Below, one piece after another: positions 16,555 to 27,463 of a stretch of 64,000 nt of DNA (the first letter of the stretch is position 1; each line of letters begins with the position of its first letter). A program made the translations under genes and the position numbers. The DNA comes from Apricaphanius iberus. Its lineage: Eukaryota > Chordata > Actinopteri > Cyprinodontiformes > Aphaniidae. The notes under the pieces were generated by a model. That model was given only the letters and a program-made list of their open reading frames with translations, did no database searches and was not told where the DNA came from. Location: NCBI GenBank assembly GCA_028564705.1, contig JAPXFQ010002693.1:1-64000 (forward strand), in the 5' to 3' direction.

Positions 16555-19500
16555 CTGTAGAACAGAATCAGGTGTTAGTCTGATCTATTAGGTAGAATAT
16601 GACTAAATACCATTATCTACTGATCTCAGACTGCTTCCTGCAAATTCTCATCAACATCATCTTTAGAAAACACAAACACTGATCTAGATGATTCTAACAT
16701 CTAGAACCAGGAAGCTGATGGAGGTTCTGATCCAGAGACAAACAGACTCACCTGGATGAAGAGAAACTTCCAGGTTGATGGAGCAGATGGGATGAGTCTT
16801 TAGATGAGATCTCTTCCTGCGTTTATTTTTAACATAATCGACTCGACACTCATATGTTCCAGTATCATAAATCATCACATCCTTCAGAACCAAAGACACG
16901 TCTCCATCCTTCATATCTCTGTCCTGTAGATCTACCCGGTCTGTATAAGCTGGATGCTGGCCTTCATTATCAAACTGATGATCTGCATACAGAGCAACAT
17001 GCTCATGTTCCCCCAGATCAGTTCTGCTCCACTCTAATACGATGACATGTTTGTTCTCAGCAGCTCTACATGGTAGAATGATGTTCTGTCCAGGTTTAGC
17101 TGTGATCTTTGTCTCACCTGGAAGGGGAGAAAGAAGACAGCGAGGAACAATGATGAGACTTTGAGGATCTAAGAATTTCCTCTGTCATCTTCAATGTTTT
17201 TCTTTTCAACTCTAGAGCCCTATGAAATCAATTTATTTATTTTGGAAATGCTTTGTTTAAAAAGTTCCACTTTTTTTTCTCAGTTTGGATTTTTCTGAAT
17301 TCTACTTTTTCCATTACAACCATATTTATTAAACCAAAAAGTGTGTAGGCTAATTATGGTGACTGAAAGAAATAAGCAAATAAATAACCAAAGTGACTCA
17401 CATTTTCTGTTATTGACTATTTTCACAAATTTAACAGCGCTGTGGTTTAAGCATTACTCCTAATTTTTAAAGAACTAAAATGTGCAAAACAAAGAATCTA
17501 ATAATGTTCATGCCATAAAAGAATATCTCTTACCACCAAAATCAAATCTCAGACACATAGAAACAGTACGTTTTTGATTTAATTCCATATTGATCAAGAC
17601 ATTTATTCATATTTTTATTTCCTACTCCTTCACAGACTCCAGATAAATATATGAATATTAGTGTTGTTGTGTAAAGCACATTTCCGCAGCGCTATGTTTT
17701 TATTGTTTGTGTTTTTTCCCTGAATGGACAGAGAGCTCGCTTCTCCTCGTTTCTGATACGACTCTTCACCATCAATGGCCGTCCCCATGAGCTGACAGAA
17801 CTCATAGAAAGATTGTTCTCCTGATTCATGAACATCTCTGATGTTCACGCAAAACTTCAAGTGTTTTTTTTGTTGTTGTTTTTTTCAGGGGGAGTGTCGG
17901 CGTTTCAGTTTTTCTTTTTTTATGACTGTCAGGTTCAGTCTACCTTCATAGAGAGGAGGGCTGTAACCCCCGGTAAAACAGCAGCCTAACAGGAGTGGCA
18001 GACACCAGATCATGACAGTAACAGCGTTTAATTGTGTATTCCATTTTGTTTATTAAATTCATTAAAGTATGAATGAAAGCCTCGGCTACCGGGAGGCACG
18101 AGGGGGTGGGGGGTGCTCTGGCGCCTCCCTGGTCACCCCTCCGGCTCTATTTGAGAAGCATTGAGCTAAACTTTACTAATGGTTTCACTGGAACTGGTCT
18201 AATGTGACTGAAATATAATCTTAACAAATACTGCGAGTTTATTTCTTTGTTTGTTTAAGTTAGGACAGTGCACATTAATAAATGTTTTAAAATGGCTAAA
18301 ACATAAATATGCCAGAATTAGCACGAGAGCTAAATTAAAGTGATGTTACAATGTGTGCTGGGGCTATGGGGGCATTTCCATAAAGTGCGTATGGAGGCCT
18401 GCTTCCTTTAGGGGAGGAGGCGGAAATGATGAGGTCTGAAGCCCCGCTGCCCGCCTGGCTGCTTTGGGAAGGGGTTCAGTGTTTGCTGAGTGGTTTGACA
18501 TGTATAAATAACTCAGGCTCCATTCAACATGTGGGTTTGTGTAGGGGAGATGTAGTCAGTTTGTAGTTTGGACAGAGTTTTGTTAGTGTTTGGATAGTCT
18601 GCAGATAGTCTTGTGAGTATAGAAACAGATAGTTTGAGATTTAGGAGAGAGAGAGAAATAATGGAGCAGCTAAGAGGTGGAGAATTTCCTCTGTGTGGGA
18701 ACATTTGGACTTGATAATTCCTAATGAGGTAATAACAATCTAAAATTATGTCAGACAAGTTAGATTTCCTAATCAAGAACTGTATATTTTTACTGTTTCT
18801 TATTTTATTCAGAGGTGAAGTGTTTATTGTGTCCCAATGAGATGGGACACAATAACACCGTCTCATTCATGCTAAGGCATTACCATGCTTTGCAGGAGCT
18901 TAAGGAGTCAAATATAAGCAGACGGGAAAACCCCCTGGAATATTGAGAAAAGCAAAAATTACCGTACCCCAATTTATCAAATCAAATTTTATTTATAAAG
19001 CGCTTTTCAAACTACAAAGCTTCTCAAAGGTCTTTACAGATTAAAATGACCCCACAAACCTCACCCTTCCCAAAAATAAAAAACATCACCACAACTATAG
19101 CCCCCTTCACAACCCTACCCATCTTCCAAGCACGCACACAATGCACGGGCCAACCGGGGGAGTGGCCAAGGGCCTATGACGCTTAGGGGGCCTATCATGT
19201 TAGGTTTAAAACAACAAAGCAAAAAAATATTACGTTTTATTACTTGTCAGGTTTTCTGTCAATCATCTTATATGCTCATTTAATGCTGCTGATGGATCCA
19301 AATTACAAGTGACCTACTTCACCCATGTGGCCTCTAAAGTTCCGATTGCACCATGAGCTCACCAATCAAACAATTTAGACAATTTCAGGGCGTGGTCGTC
19401 TAGATGTAAAGAAATGTGGAAAAATGTCAGGGAAGACATTCGAGAGTGGTGCTCAGAAAAGGAAAGCAATTTGTGAGAAGGAGCTTCGAGAAAAAGAAGA

Positions 19501-21456
19501 AAGAAAGAAAATTCCTAAGCTGACAGAATTCTTTAAGTCAGCTAATAAAGAAGATGGACATGGCTCACTCCAGGGGCGGAAATCCCATTTCAATTTTGGG
19601 GGGGGACAATAAACAGTAAAATTTCAGAGAGTAATTTTTGGGGGGGACATTAAAAAAATGCTCTCTCCTGCTTCTTTGCAACTTGTTTTGCACAGTTTGC
19701 CTTCAGCATGTTAAATAATGTTATGAATTGATGCCTTTATGACCACATTCAACAAAATGTCTTAATTTCCACTACAGTCAAAGTAGATTTACAAAAATGT
19801 AAGCATGAAGAAGTTCCAACATTATTACAGAAACACTTTCAAGGCTAATAACATCAAACTACTTCAAAAATCAAGTCAAGTATCAAAATGACCTAAATCT
19901 CTTTAATAAATCATAGACATTTTTGTAGGCTATTAGAGAATAACTCTGTAATATTTAATAACTTTATCTAAGTCCTACTGAATGAAAAGATATGCAAAAT
20001 CTAAAAATATATTCTTGAAATATTTGTTTCATTTATCATTAAACATATACATACTCTATAGTTTATCTTTGAATTTAATCGATCTCTCACTTTTCTCAGT
20101 TTTCATAGTGTTTTTGGGTCTGTGTGGCCAATGGGATCTTCGGCTCTATGTTTTACACAGAGAGCTTTGAGCAACGTGCCTCCACCACACATTTGTTGCA
20201 ACCAGTTCATCCCTAAGCTACACCTGCACTATTGTAAACAACTGCAGAGCCTGGGGAAGACGTGATAAGAGCGGTTAAACGCTGTGGTATTCCATACATC
20301 GGACCAGTTAGTTAGTTAGGCAGACCGTGAAAGCGTACGTGTCCGGGAAAAGGAACTTTTGGTCACCTTAGTGAATGGAAAAATAATAGTGGAATAATCC
20401 TGGAATGACCAGCGAAAATGAAGTGACAACTTATTTTTACTGTGGTGGTGGTCTGTCATAAAGGGATCTCCGACCGGTGATAAAAATCTAAAGATATCGC
20501 CCAGTAATTGGTGTCTATGTTCGACATAATATGACCACATTTGACATACATATTTAAGTTTGTAGAACCAGCATATGATAATTAAATGACTTACTGCTGG
20601 AAACCGCTGCCTTTTGATTCCCGCCTCCTGTTAGCCTGCCGGCTGCTGTGAAGCTAGCTGTTAGCGGGGGAGAGCCGGCAGCCCCGCCCGTTGGAAACAG
20701 CGTGTGTGGACCGACCGTACCAACTCGAGGAATAAGGGGGGTGGACGATAATTTCTCAACAATTAAAAACACATTGTTTTGTATTTGCAGACTAACTTTT
20801 TCGTTGTGGTTTTGGAAGACAATACAGTTTTACTGATAGCATGTATGTGTTTACAATAACTTCTTTTGTGGCGGGGACATCTTTGTGTGAGGGGGGGACG
20901 TGTCCCCCCCGTCCCCCCTGGAATCTCAGCCTATGGCTCACTCACTGACACACCGGGCAGAGAGGAGGATGCAGCCCGCGCAGCAGGGAACCGCAGGGGA
21001 GGAGGCACAGCAGAAAGGAGCAGACATAGGAGGTACATGACCCTTACAATTACGATCTGGGCCTCTAGGGAAATGTGGCCTCATCACAAGTACGTCCTCA
21101 GTGGGCAAATGTTGGACGAGAAAAGTGTTAAAGATGTTGACTGTTTTGCATCTGTGCAGCAGTATAAACAGAGGTGATGGTGGTATTCACTACGTTGTTA
21201 TATGTTTTATGGTGTTCCATAAAAGTCAAACTGCCCTGGTCACGTGATTTCTAAGAAACCTCGACAACAGGGAAACAGACAGCGTCACTGTAAAAACTAA
21301 CTTTACAGCAGTTTTAAATAAGAAAATCATCAGATAAAACACAATACTTATCACATCTGCTTCATATCTGAGTTAAAACTCACCTTCAGAACAAAATGCG
21401 CTCAAGAAGAGAAACAGCAGAACGAAGAGCAGTGAGTCAGCACGAAGAGTCGCCAT
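16346..21456 (-). CDS. Gene A: single V-set Ig transmembrane receptor (butyrophilin/MOG-like), intact
   Basis: Three exons on the minus strand (21456-21384, 17117-16752, 16554-16346) join in phase 1 to 215 codons plus stop. The order is a 24-residue signal peptide, a V-type Ig domain with cysteines in ILPCRAA and TYECRV, the core tryptophan in LEWSRTD and the late-strand DVSLVLKDV, then a Glu/Asn-rich stalk, a transmembrane helix ([17 protein letters not shown]), a basic stop-transfer and a short acidic tail ending NNHEPDQ. The tail has no ITIM or ITAM. This layout suits a surface ligand or adhesion/co-signalling molecule of the butyrophilin-MOG-B7 group, many of which are multi-copy in teleosts. 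CTX/CAR-like families remain an alternative. Gene B is its tandem paralog. Confidence 0.83.
16752..17117 (-). CDS. Gene A exon 2: V-set Ig domain
   Basis: The 366-bp exon has acceptor CCTTCCAG and donor GTGAGT. It is open throughout and contains every conserved V-set landmark listed for the gene, including the Asp of the D-x-G/T-x-Y-x-C motif (YDTGTYEC). Confidence 0.9.
17160..17880. other. Intron 1 of gene A, proximal part
   Basis: No exon or known repeat recognised. An open minus-strand frame at 17860-17630 has no family resemblance I can support and no clear splice borders. Confidence 0.5.
17885..18013 (-). CDS. Candidate alternative leader exon or tiny secreted ORF in intron 1 of gene A
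   Basis: ATG at 18013 opens a 42-codon frame with a textbook signal peptide (MIWCLPLLLGCCFTGG). After codon 23 there is GAAG|GTAGAC, a possible phase-1 donor at 17944 that would splice in frame into the gene A Ig exon, exactly as exon 1 does. Without splicing the frame ends at 17885. The donor is weaker than that of exon 1 and no transcript evidence is available. A chance ORF is possible. Confidence 0.3.
   Translation of the reverse strand: MIWCLPLLLGCCFTGGYSPPLYEGRLNLTVIKKEKLKRRHSP
18233..18340. repeat. Dispersed teleost repeat fragment
   Basis: The words GGACAGTGCACATTAATAAA and ATGCCAGAATTAGCA are, to my recollection, part of a common teleost repeat. A weaker relative of the first word (AAAATGTGCATTAATGAACA) is at 52928. 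Confidence 0.4.
18970..19115 (-). repeat. Inverted copy of the retroposon tail seen at 1452-1592
   Basis: The plus strand begins CAAATCAAATTTTATTTATA and runs through CCACAAACCTCACCCTTCCC to ACATCACCACAACTATAG, the reverse complement of 1452-1590 with few changes. Confidence 0.75.
19424..21180 (+). pseudogene. hAT-type transposase N-terminal relic split by an insertion
   Basis: The frame opening at 19424 (MSGKTFESGAQKRKAICEKE, then KKIPKLTEFFKSANK) has the basic, KIPKLTxFF-like N-terminus typical of hAT/ZMYM1-like transposases in fish. It runs into a 1.36-kb insertion at 19571. Beyond the insertion the same reading resumes (SLTDTPGREEDAARAAGNRR) from 20934 to about 21040 and then decays. No dimerisation or catalytic domain is present. 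Confidence 0.5.
19571..20932. mobile_element. DNA-transposon-like insertion with GC-rich ends and 11-bp flanking duplication
   Basis: The insert begins CAGGGGCGGAAATCCC, ends GGAATCTCAGCCT, and has G-tracts next to both ends (GGGGGGGGACA left; GGGGGGGACGTGTCCCC right). ATGGCTCACTC occurs on both sides (19560-19570 and 20933-20943). The ends are imperfect inverted repeats. No transposase frame is visible inside. The 11-bp duplication is longer than the usual 8 bp for hAT, so the superfamily is uncertain. Confidence 0.6.
21384..21456 (-). CDS. Gene A exon 1: signal peptide
   Basis: ATG at 21456; the donor GTGAG follows 21384. It encodes [18 protein letters not shown] then SAFCSE and one base of the next codon. 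The same exon, slightly changed, begins gene B. Confidence 0.85.
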
Positions 21457-21643
21457 TCCTCATCTTCCAGTTTCACCAGTTTGAGTTAAATATAGTTTTA
21501 ACTCAGAATAAGACAAGGTAGTCTCAATAAAACAACCATGTTAGATCTTTCTAGGTTACCAATAATCTAAGAAAAATCAGTAAAGAAAACAGTGCTTCGA
21601 AGCGAGCTCCGACTGCACAGACCGTGGAAAAAGGTGGAGCTTA

Positions 21644-21654
21644 GAAAGTGAAAC
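21644..21654 (+). promoter_or_regulatory. Interferon-response-like element upstream of gene A
   Basis: GAAAGTGAAAC fits the IRF/ISRE core GAAANNGAAAC and lies 198 bp upstream of the gene A start codon. The same motif occurs at the same distance from gene B. Function is inferred from the motif and its conservation. Confidence 0.45.
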
Positions 21655-21905
21655 GGAACTGAACTGAAGATCTGCGCATGTCTAAGGTGGATAATTACTT
21701 GATCAAACTGATAACTGTCATTCATCAGTTTCATTCATGTAGGGGCATTTTTCATCTGGATAAAAGATCAACTTTCTAGGTGAATAGTTGTATGATTCTT
21801 TTCATCTTAGTACCTGCTATAAAAGTCCAGGAGAGAGAGTCAGAGCGAGTATGTTTAATGATTTATTTCAGGCCCTGGGAACACATTCAGGCTGTTTGAA
21901 TACTA

Positions 21906-22116
21906 ATTACACAAGAAAAAAAAAAGGCCTTCTGTTCTTAGTCACAAAAGAGCTGGATGACACGCCTAAAATATGATTGAGACAAACAACCATCTCTCTA
22001 CGGAAGCTGCAGATCCTCCTGGATCAGTAGTTTACACAGAGGTTCATCTCATTTTAACCCTTTTACTGTCAACACATCAGAATATTTATTTTATGTATTT
22101 TATAACTGAAGCAAAC
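21906..22116. repeat. ~210-bp host duplication abutting the 5' LTR
   Basis: The stretch from ATTACACAAGAAAAAA through GTCAACACATCAGAATATTT to GAAGCAAAC is repeated at 29191-29400, immediately after the 3' LTR. A third, older relative is in the gene B flank at 58160-58297. Confidence 0.88.
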
Positions 22117-22610
22117 TGTGATCGAGAAATGTATTATTTTGATTAATCTTTTAGTATTATTAACACTGAGAGCAGAGGAGCCAGACAACAGGTGTTGAGT
22201 TCGAGGTTAGAGAAGACATCACTGCCTGAGAAAATATTGATTCTTCTTACAAACTTAGTTTTGAGAGTTTCTCTTATTGTGTTACATATAACCCAAGCTA
22301 TTGCCATTATTTTGTAAATGTCAAAAGTCACTTATTCACAGCTAAAGAGCCAGATGTCTTCATCCGGAGATATCCCCACCCTGAGACTAATAGTTTTGTC
22401 TTCAAAGTTATAGAGGCAAGGTTGCTGAACTTTATCAATTTTTATTTTCATTTGAGCAGGTTAGGAGGAGGGAGTTAGGAGGGGGGCAGCATTCAGCATT
22501 CACTGTGATCTGTGCTGTTCTCCTGTATGATCAATTCAACTTTTATTAAAACCTCCAAACGCTTAAAGGAATCTCTCTCATCTTTATTAAGAGTCTTGAA
22601 TTCCATTACA
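22117..22610 (+). repeat. 5' LTR of the endogenous retrovirus
   Basis: Begins TGTGATCGAG and ends CCATTACA. It matches 28697-29196 almost throughout; the two copies differ mainly near 22435-22470, where the 3' copy has a small rearranged tract. Confidence 0.9.
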
Positions 22611-22924
22611 TTCTCGGCTTCCAACAGCGTATCCAGAGGAGAACCAAGTTTTCTGGACGACCCGGGATCAGCGACCGGCCCGTGAACTCCCATCTTCGGG
22701 GAAAGCGGGGGTTTGGTCCTCCTTGGGCTTCCGTGCGCTGTCTGGAAGGACGCACGCCCGGGTGAGAGAGATTTCTTCTTATCTTAATTTTTAAAAAAGA
22801 AAAAAAATGTTTGTACATTGTTGCGATGCTTTGCGAACGCAGTACTGTGCGTCGTTTAGAAATAATTTCGCTTTGTGAGATTTAATTGAGGGGTTTTGCT
22901 GACCTCTTCTCAAACTTTGAAAAG

Positions 22925-24219
22925 ATGGGCTCAGCAAAAACTAAGCTTCCTCCTCCGGACAGCCCTGAGTGCCGCTTCATGGGCATAAAGTTTGGCTCGG
23001 AAGGTGTACAGTACGTCACTTTCTGGGTTAATAACTGGGGTTTTCCTATCGGCGGTAGTTTGGAGCTCTCAGATGTGGAGAAACTTGAGCAGAAATTAAT
23101 TTCTGAAGAAAAGAAATTGGCGAAGACCATTTTTCATAAAGGTTTAAAGAAAAACATTGGACATCAGAGAAGGGTGTTTCTGTTGTGGCAGGCTGAAGCT
23201 GTGTTTCGCGACAGAAAGGCGAATCACAAGGGGGTGAAGAGAAGGTTTGATGGTTCTGGTGTGATGACGAGACGGTGTGGAAATACGTTACTTTCACCCG
23301 AACGTAATAAACAGGAAAATCACTGTGTTAGTTGGTCTGCTGTTTCTGCTTCTTTCCCATCTTTCCCTACCGCACCTGACATACAGACTGGCGTCAGACC
23401 TTCATTTCCTGAGTTGGCGAATCACAGATCGTTTGATGGGAGCTTGAGGTATGACCCTGTGCGTTTTAACCAATGGGAGACGGTAACACCGGAGCAGACG
23501 GGAAGAGCAGCCAATCCTGACCAGGCACCAGAGGCGGAACTCAGTGACGACGGCTGTGTTCAACCAATGGCACCCGTAGTTGACCCGGAAAAGCCACGGG
23601 ACGAACCGCTCACAGTAAGCGTTACTTTTGGACAGTTTGATCAACCTTCACAGCATGTTATTGAAGTATTGGAGGACTTTAAGCACTGGGGAACTCCAGT
23701 CCCCGTTGGGACTCAGCGACTGCTGGATTCGGCCGGACGCTTTCCTCACGTTGAGCCCCCAAGACCCGCACCAAGGAAGTTGCTCAAGATTTTTTTTATT
23801 TTTATTTTTTTTTTATTTAACAATTTTTTTACAGCAAAGAATATACAAAATCTCTCGAAGGGAGATATAAATGAACAACAAACAGCAGTTCGATAAAACA
23901 ACGTTATGACAAGGAAAAAAAGAATAAAAATAAGAAAAGAAAAAAAAAAAGAAAAAAAAAAGGCCCTTTAGTCCGGAAGTTGCTCAAGATGATACCCGTC
24001 CCAGCGCGTCAGAAGTTGTTTCAACCGACCAGGAAGGCCCCACCGCCTCCAGTGAAGAAAAGGGCTTATGCTGACATGGACAAACAAAGAGAGGTCAGTC
24101 TTCCTCTAACCTCTGTTGAAAATGTGCATGATTTCTGGCGATACAAGAAGCGGGACTACATCACTGACGAATGCAACAGCGAACAGAGGCGTGGTTCGTG
24201 GACTAAGCGCGCTGATTGA
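22925..24219 (+). pseudogene. ERV gag relic, interrupted by a retroposon
   Basis: The frame is open from 22886, but the ATG at 22925 is preferred because it gives MGSAKTK, a good N-myristoylation signal as in retroviral matrix proteins. The N-terminal 150 residues look matrix-like, then come Pro-rich spacers. A 184-bp insertion at 23791-23974 puts stop codons into the frame; a basic stretch continues after it to 24219. No capsid major homology region or CCHC zinc knuckle was seen, so the capsid and nucleocapsid parts appear to have been lost as well. Confidence 0.75.
23791..23974 (-). mobile_element. Short retroposon inserted antisense into ERV gag
   Basis: The 16-mer GGAAGTTGCTCAAGAT is present on both sides (23775-23790 and 23975-23990), a LINE-type target duplication. 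The insert starts with a T-rich tract on the plus strand, that is, a poly(A)-like tail on the minus strand, with a second A-rich tract at its other end. The source sequence is not recognised. Confidence 0.85.
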
Positions 24220-24581
24220 CATAGGGGTCAGACTTCAGGTTCCAAACAGACAGGAGATTTCTCCGTTTCACCAGCTTTTGGATTTAGAGGTCTGACGCAC
24301 ACACAAACACACACAGACACACATGTTCACTTTGAAAGTGATGAAATATCTGAATGTGATGATGAAACACATTCTGAAAGTGACAATCAGATTTTAGTGA
24401 TGATGTTATAGATGAAAATGTTGTTTGTAATGAACAACCTGTTGATGATGGAGAGATTGTTTTTTGCGATGTAAATCATGATGGCAGCAATGAAAATGCT
24501 GCAAGTTTAAATGAGATTGCCAGCAATGAAGAACTTGCTTCCTGCACTAACCATTTAGATCAAAGTTCTAACCCTCACACT
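24220..24581 (+). other. Acidic spacer between ERV gag and pol
   Basis: A CA-rich stretch at about 24295-24324 is followed by sequence that would encode Asp/Glu/Asn-rich peptide, with stops. No domain recognised. Confidence 0.5.
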
Positions 24582-27320
24582 TTGATTACAGAAGCCATTG
24601 CACATTTAGAACAACAACAAATGCCACTGTCAGGTACGTACGCACAACTGACTTCTGATGCGTACAAAGCCTTACCTGTCCTGTCTCTCACTGTCTCAGG
24701 TACACCTATAGAATGCATGGTCGATTCTGGCGCAACTCATTCTGTGTTGAAGCACACAGCTCTACGTCCATCGCCAAAACTCAGTGGGAACCATGTCTTC
24801 TCAATTTCAGCATCTGGTCAGGTTGTGAAAGAACGATTCAGTTACCCACTCCGTTGTCAATTGGGAGATGGGCCAGCTTTTAAACATGGATTCTTAATCT
24901 CTGAGCAATGTCCTGTGAACTTATTAGGCAGAGATTTAATGTGCAAGCTTAACATTTCTCTTTTTTCGTCACCCCAAGGCATTGAAGTTGTTCCTGCACA
25001 GGAGACACCAATCCTGACAGCAGTGAAACACACGCCTCATGATCTCAGACATGAATACCAGTGGAAGCTGTTAACAGGTACCACGACCAAAACTTTCCTC
25101 CAGACTGCTCAGAACCTGGTAAGTCCAGCTTCTGTTTTTATGCCAGAGGAGGAACTAAATTGCACAACACATGTTTTTGCAGGACCAGACATAGAATATG
25201 AGCAGGCATGGTTCACCTCAGACACAGACATTTTGAACATAACTTCTATTTTGTGGGACACACATACATCAGCAGTGACCATCTGTCTCACACCTGAACA
25301 GAAAACGCTCTACCGATTCCAGAAATGGGATCCATACATTTCCCTATCTAAACCTGAGGGTGAAGAGTGGGAAATGGTATCTGACCTCGTTCATCGCGCT
25401 CAGTCAGCTTCTGATTGGGAGCGAGCTGAGAGTGACCGTTCCATCCTCTACTCCAGATCTGCTAAACTTTACAAACGTTCGCTGATCTCCACCGTGCATG
25501 TCACCAGGGTGATTCATTTAACTGAAGACCCTGATGAGATGCTTTCTCATGTTTTTCTACATGATGAAGTTGCGACCGACGGCTCAGAAATGCACCCTTT
25601 GCTCAAAGGGGTTCCGAATGATTTGTGGGCAAAAAATTCACATGATGTGGGGTTAATTAAGGGTTGTACACCCATTAAAATAACACCAAAATCTTCTTTT
25701 CGACCCGTACAACGCCAGTACCCGTTGAAACCAGAAGCCGTACGTGAGATCAAACCAGTGTTCGATTCGCTGTTAAAAGCAGGAATCATTGTTGAATGTA
25801 CTGATTCACCTGTCCGTAGTCCGATTTTTCCACTGAAGGAAATCAGTGAAAAAGGGGAGGAATGGAGTTTTGTGCAGGATTTGAAACGTGTAAATGCTGC
25901 TGTGATGCCGAGGGCATCAGGTTTCCCAAATCCGTGCACTGTGCTAGCGCAAGTGCCCCCTTCAGCTACTTATTTCTCAGTGGTGGACCTCAGTAATGCT
26001 TTCTTCAGTGTTCCTGTGGACCCTGACAGCCAGTTTTGGTTTGCTTTTGAGTTTGAATGGAAAATGTTCACCTTTACTAGACTTCCACAAAGCTACGTTG
26101 AAGCTCCCACTATTTTTAACACGCCGTTAAAGGAGAGCTTGGAAGGGCTTGAGCTGTGGACCCCTGAGGCTTTGCGGTCATTTGAGGAGCTTAAGGAAGC
26201 TCTGCAAAGCCCCCCCGTTCTAGCTTGGCCAGACACAGGTAAACCATTTATTCAAATGGTTGATGAGGTGAGATGTGATGTTCTCAATCCTGCCAGGTTG
26301 CTACCCATAGGGGATGACGGAGACCCCCAAGACTGCCAAAGTGAATTTGAGGTACTGTGTAAACCTCGTCTTGATTTGTCAGACACCCCACTGGAGAATC
26401 CAGACATGATTCTCTACGTTGAAGGCACAGCTTTCAGAGATGCCAGGGGTAAAAGCAGAGTGGGTTATTCTGTTTGTTCTGACCATTGTACTTTGTGTGC
26501 AGGAAGCCTTCCGTCACATTTCTCCGCCCAGACGGCAGAGTTGGTTGCGTTGACGAAGGCCTGTGAGCTGGCTAAAGATAAAGCAGTTACCATATACAGT
26601 GACAGCAGCTATGCGGTGGGCGTGGTCCACCATTTTGGAGCTCTGTGGAAGCACAGAAGGTTCTTGAAGTCTGATGGTAAGCCGATTTTGAATGCATCAC
26701 AGGTTGCAGACCTCCTTGATGCTATTTTGTTGCCATACAAAATTGCAGTAGTGAAATGTGCTGCACACACAATGTCCAAGGATGCTGTGAGTCTTGGAAA
26801 TGCCAGGGCTGATGCTGCCGCCAAAGCTGCCGCAGTTCAACCGGTTATGACTACCTGTGCTGCGATTGAGCAGATAGATGAATTACCTGACATGTCTGAT
26901 TTAACTGCTATGCAAAGTTTTGCCACCTCTTCTGAGATAACAGCATGGGAAAAAGCCAGTTGTAAAACAGGAGAGGGGGTGTGGTTTTCTGTCGAACGTG
27001 AAAATGGCACTTTAGAAGCTAAGCTTTCTAAGTGTTGTGAAGAAACAGGACTGTCTTGGGTCAGAGCTTTGCCTCTGGCTTTGTTTTACATGAAAATGAG
27101 AAAAAGAGCCAAAAACAACCTGAGTCCTTTTGAGATTTCTTTTGGCAGACCTCCTGAGGTGGGGTTAAGGCCACCTGCAAGACCACACCTCTCTACAGAC
27201 CTATGTGATGATGTAATGATTTCTCACTGCAAAAATCTCTCTGAGACTCTTAACCAGGTGCACCAACAAGTGGCAGCGGGACCACTCCATCCGATCAGAC
27301 CTGGAGACTGGGTAACCTAG
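24582..27320 (+). pseudogene. ERV pol: open frame of 912 codons lacking the RT active site and integrase core
   Basis: Domains in order: aspartic protease (VDSGATHS at residues 47-54), reverse transcriptase N-terminal part (about 366-520, with SPVRSPIFPLKE and VVDLSNAFF), RNase H (about 600-735, with TAELVAL, YSDSSYA and the final Asp in NARADAAAK), and an integrase remnant (about 790-912). Within the RT the frame passes straight from the fingers/palm region to the connection region; the palm segment with the YxDD motif is missing. In RNase H the first catalytic Asp is Glu (VEGTAF). Integrase lacks the zinc-binding N-terminus and most of the catalytic core. The deletions keep the frame. A TAG at 27318 stops translation inside the C-terminal integrase domain, which stays recognisable to about 27463. 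No working enzyme set can come from this copy. Confidence 0.9.
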
Positions 27321-27463
27321 GATCTTTTGATCGGGGATCTGAGGCGAAAACACTGGAGAACTAAAAAATGGCAAGGGCCTTTTCAAGTTCTTCTGGTGAC
27401 CTTCACCGCTGTCAAAGTCACTGAGAGAGCCACTTGGGTGCATGCCAGTAGTGTGAAAGAGTG

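Larger units (their letters stand above)
21236..22046. repeat. Segmental duplication block, copy 1 (gene A leader and upstream region)
   Basis: The block from GGTCACGTGATTTCTAAGAA to GAGGTTCATCT matches 57541-58297. It includes exon 1, the 5' flank and the ISRE-like motif. It dates the A/B duplication as one event that covered the promoter. Confidence 0.85.

Noticed and set aside
24582..27320. ERV pol as a functional polyprotein
   Set aside because: The RT active-site segment and most of integrase are absent, and RNase H has a changed catalytic residue; long open frame alone is not function.
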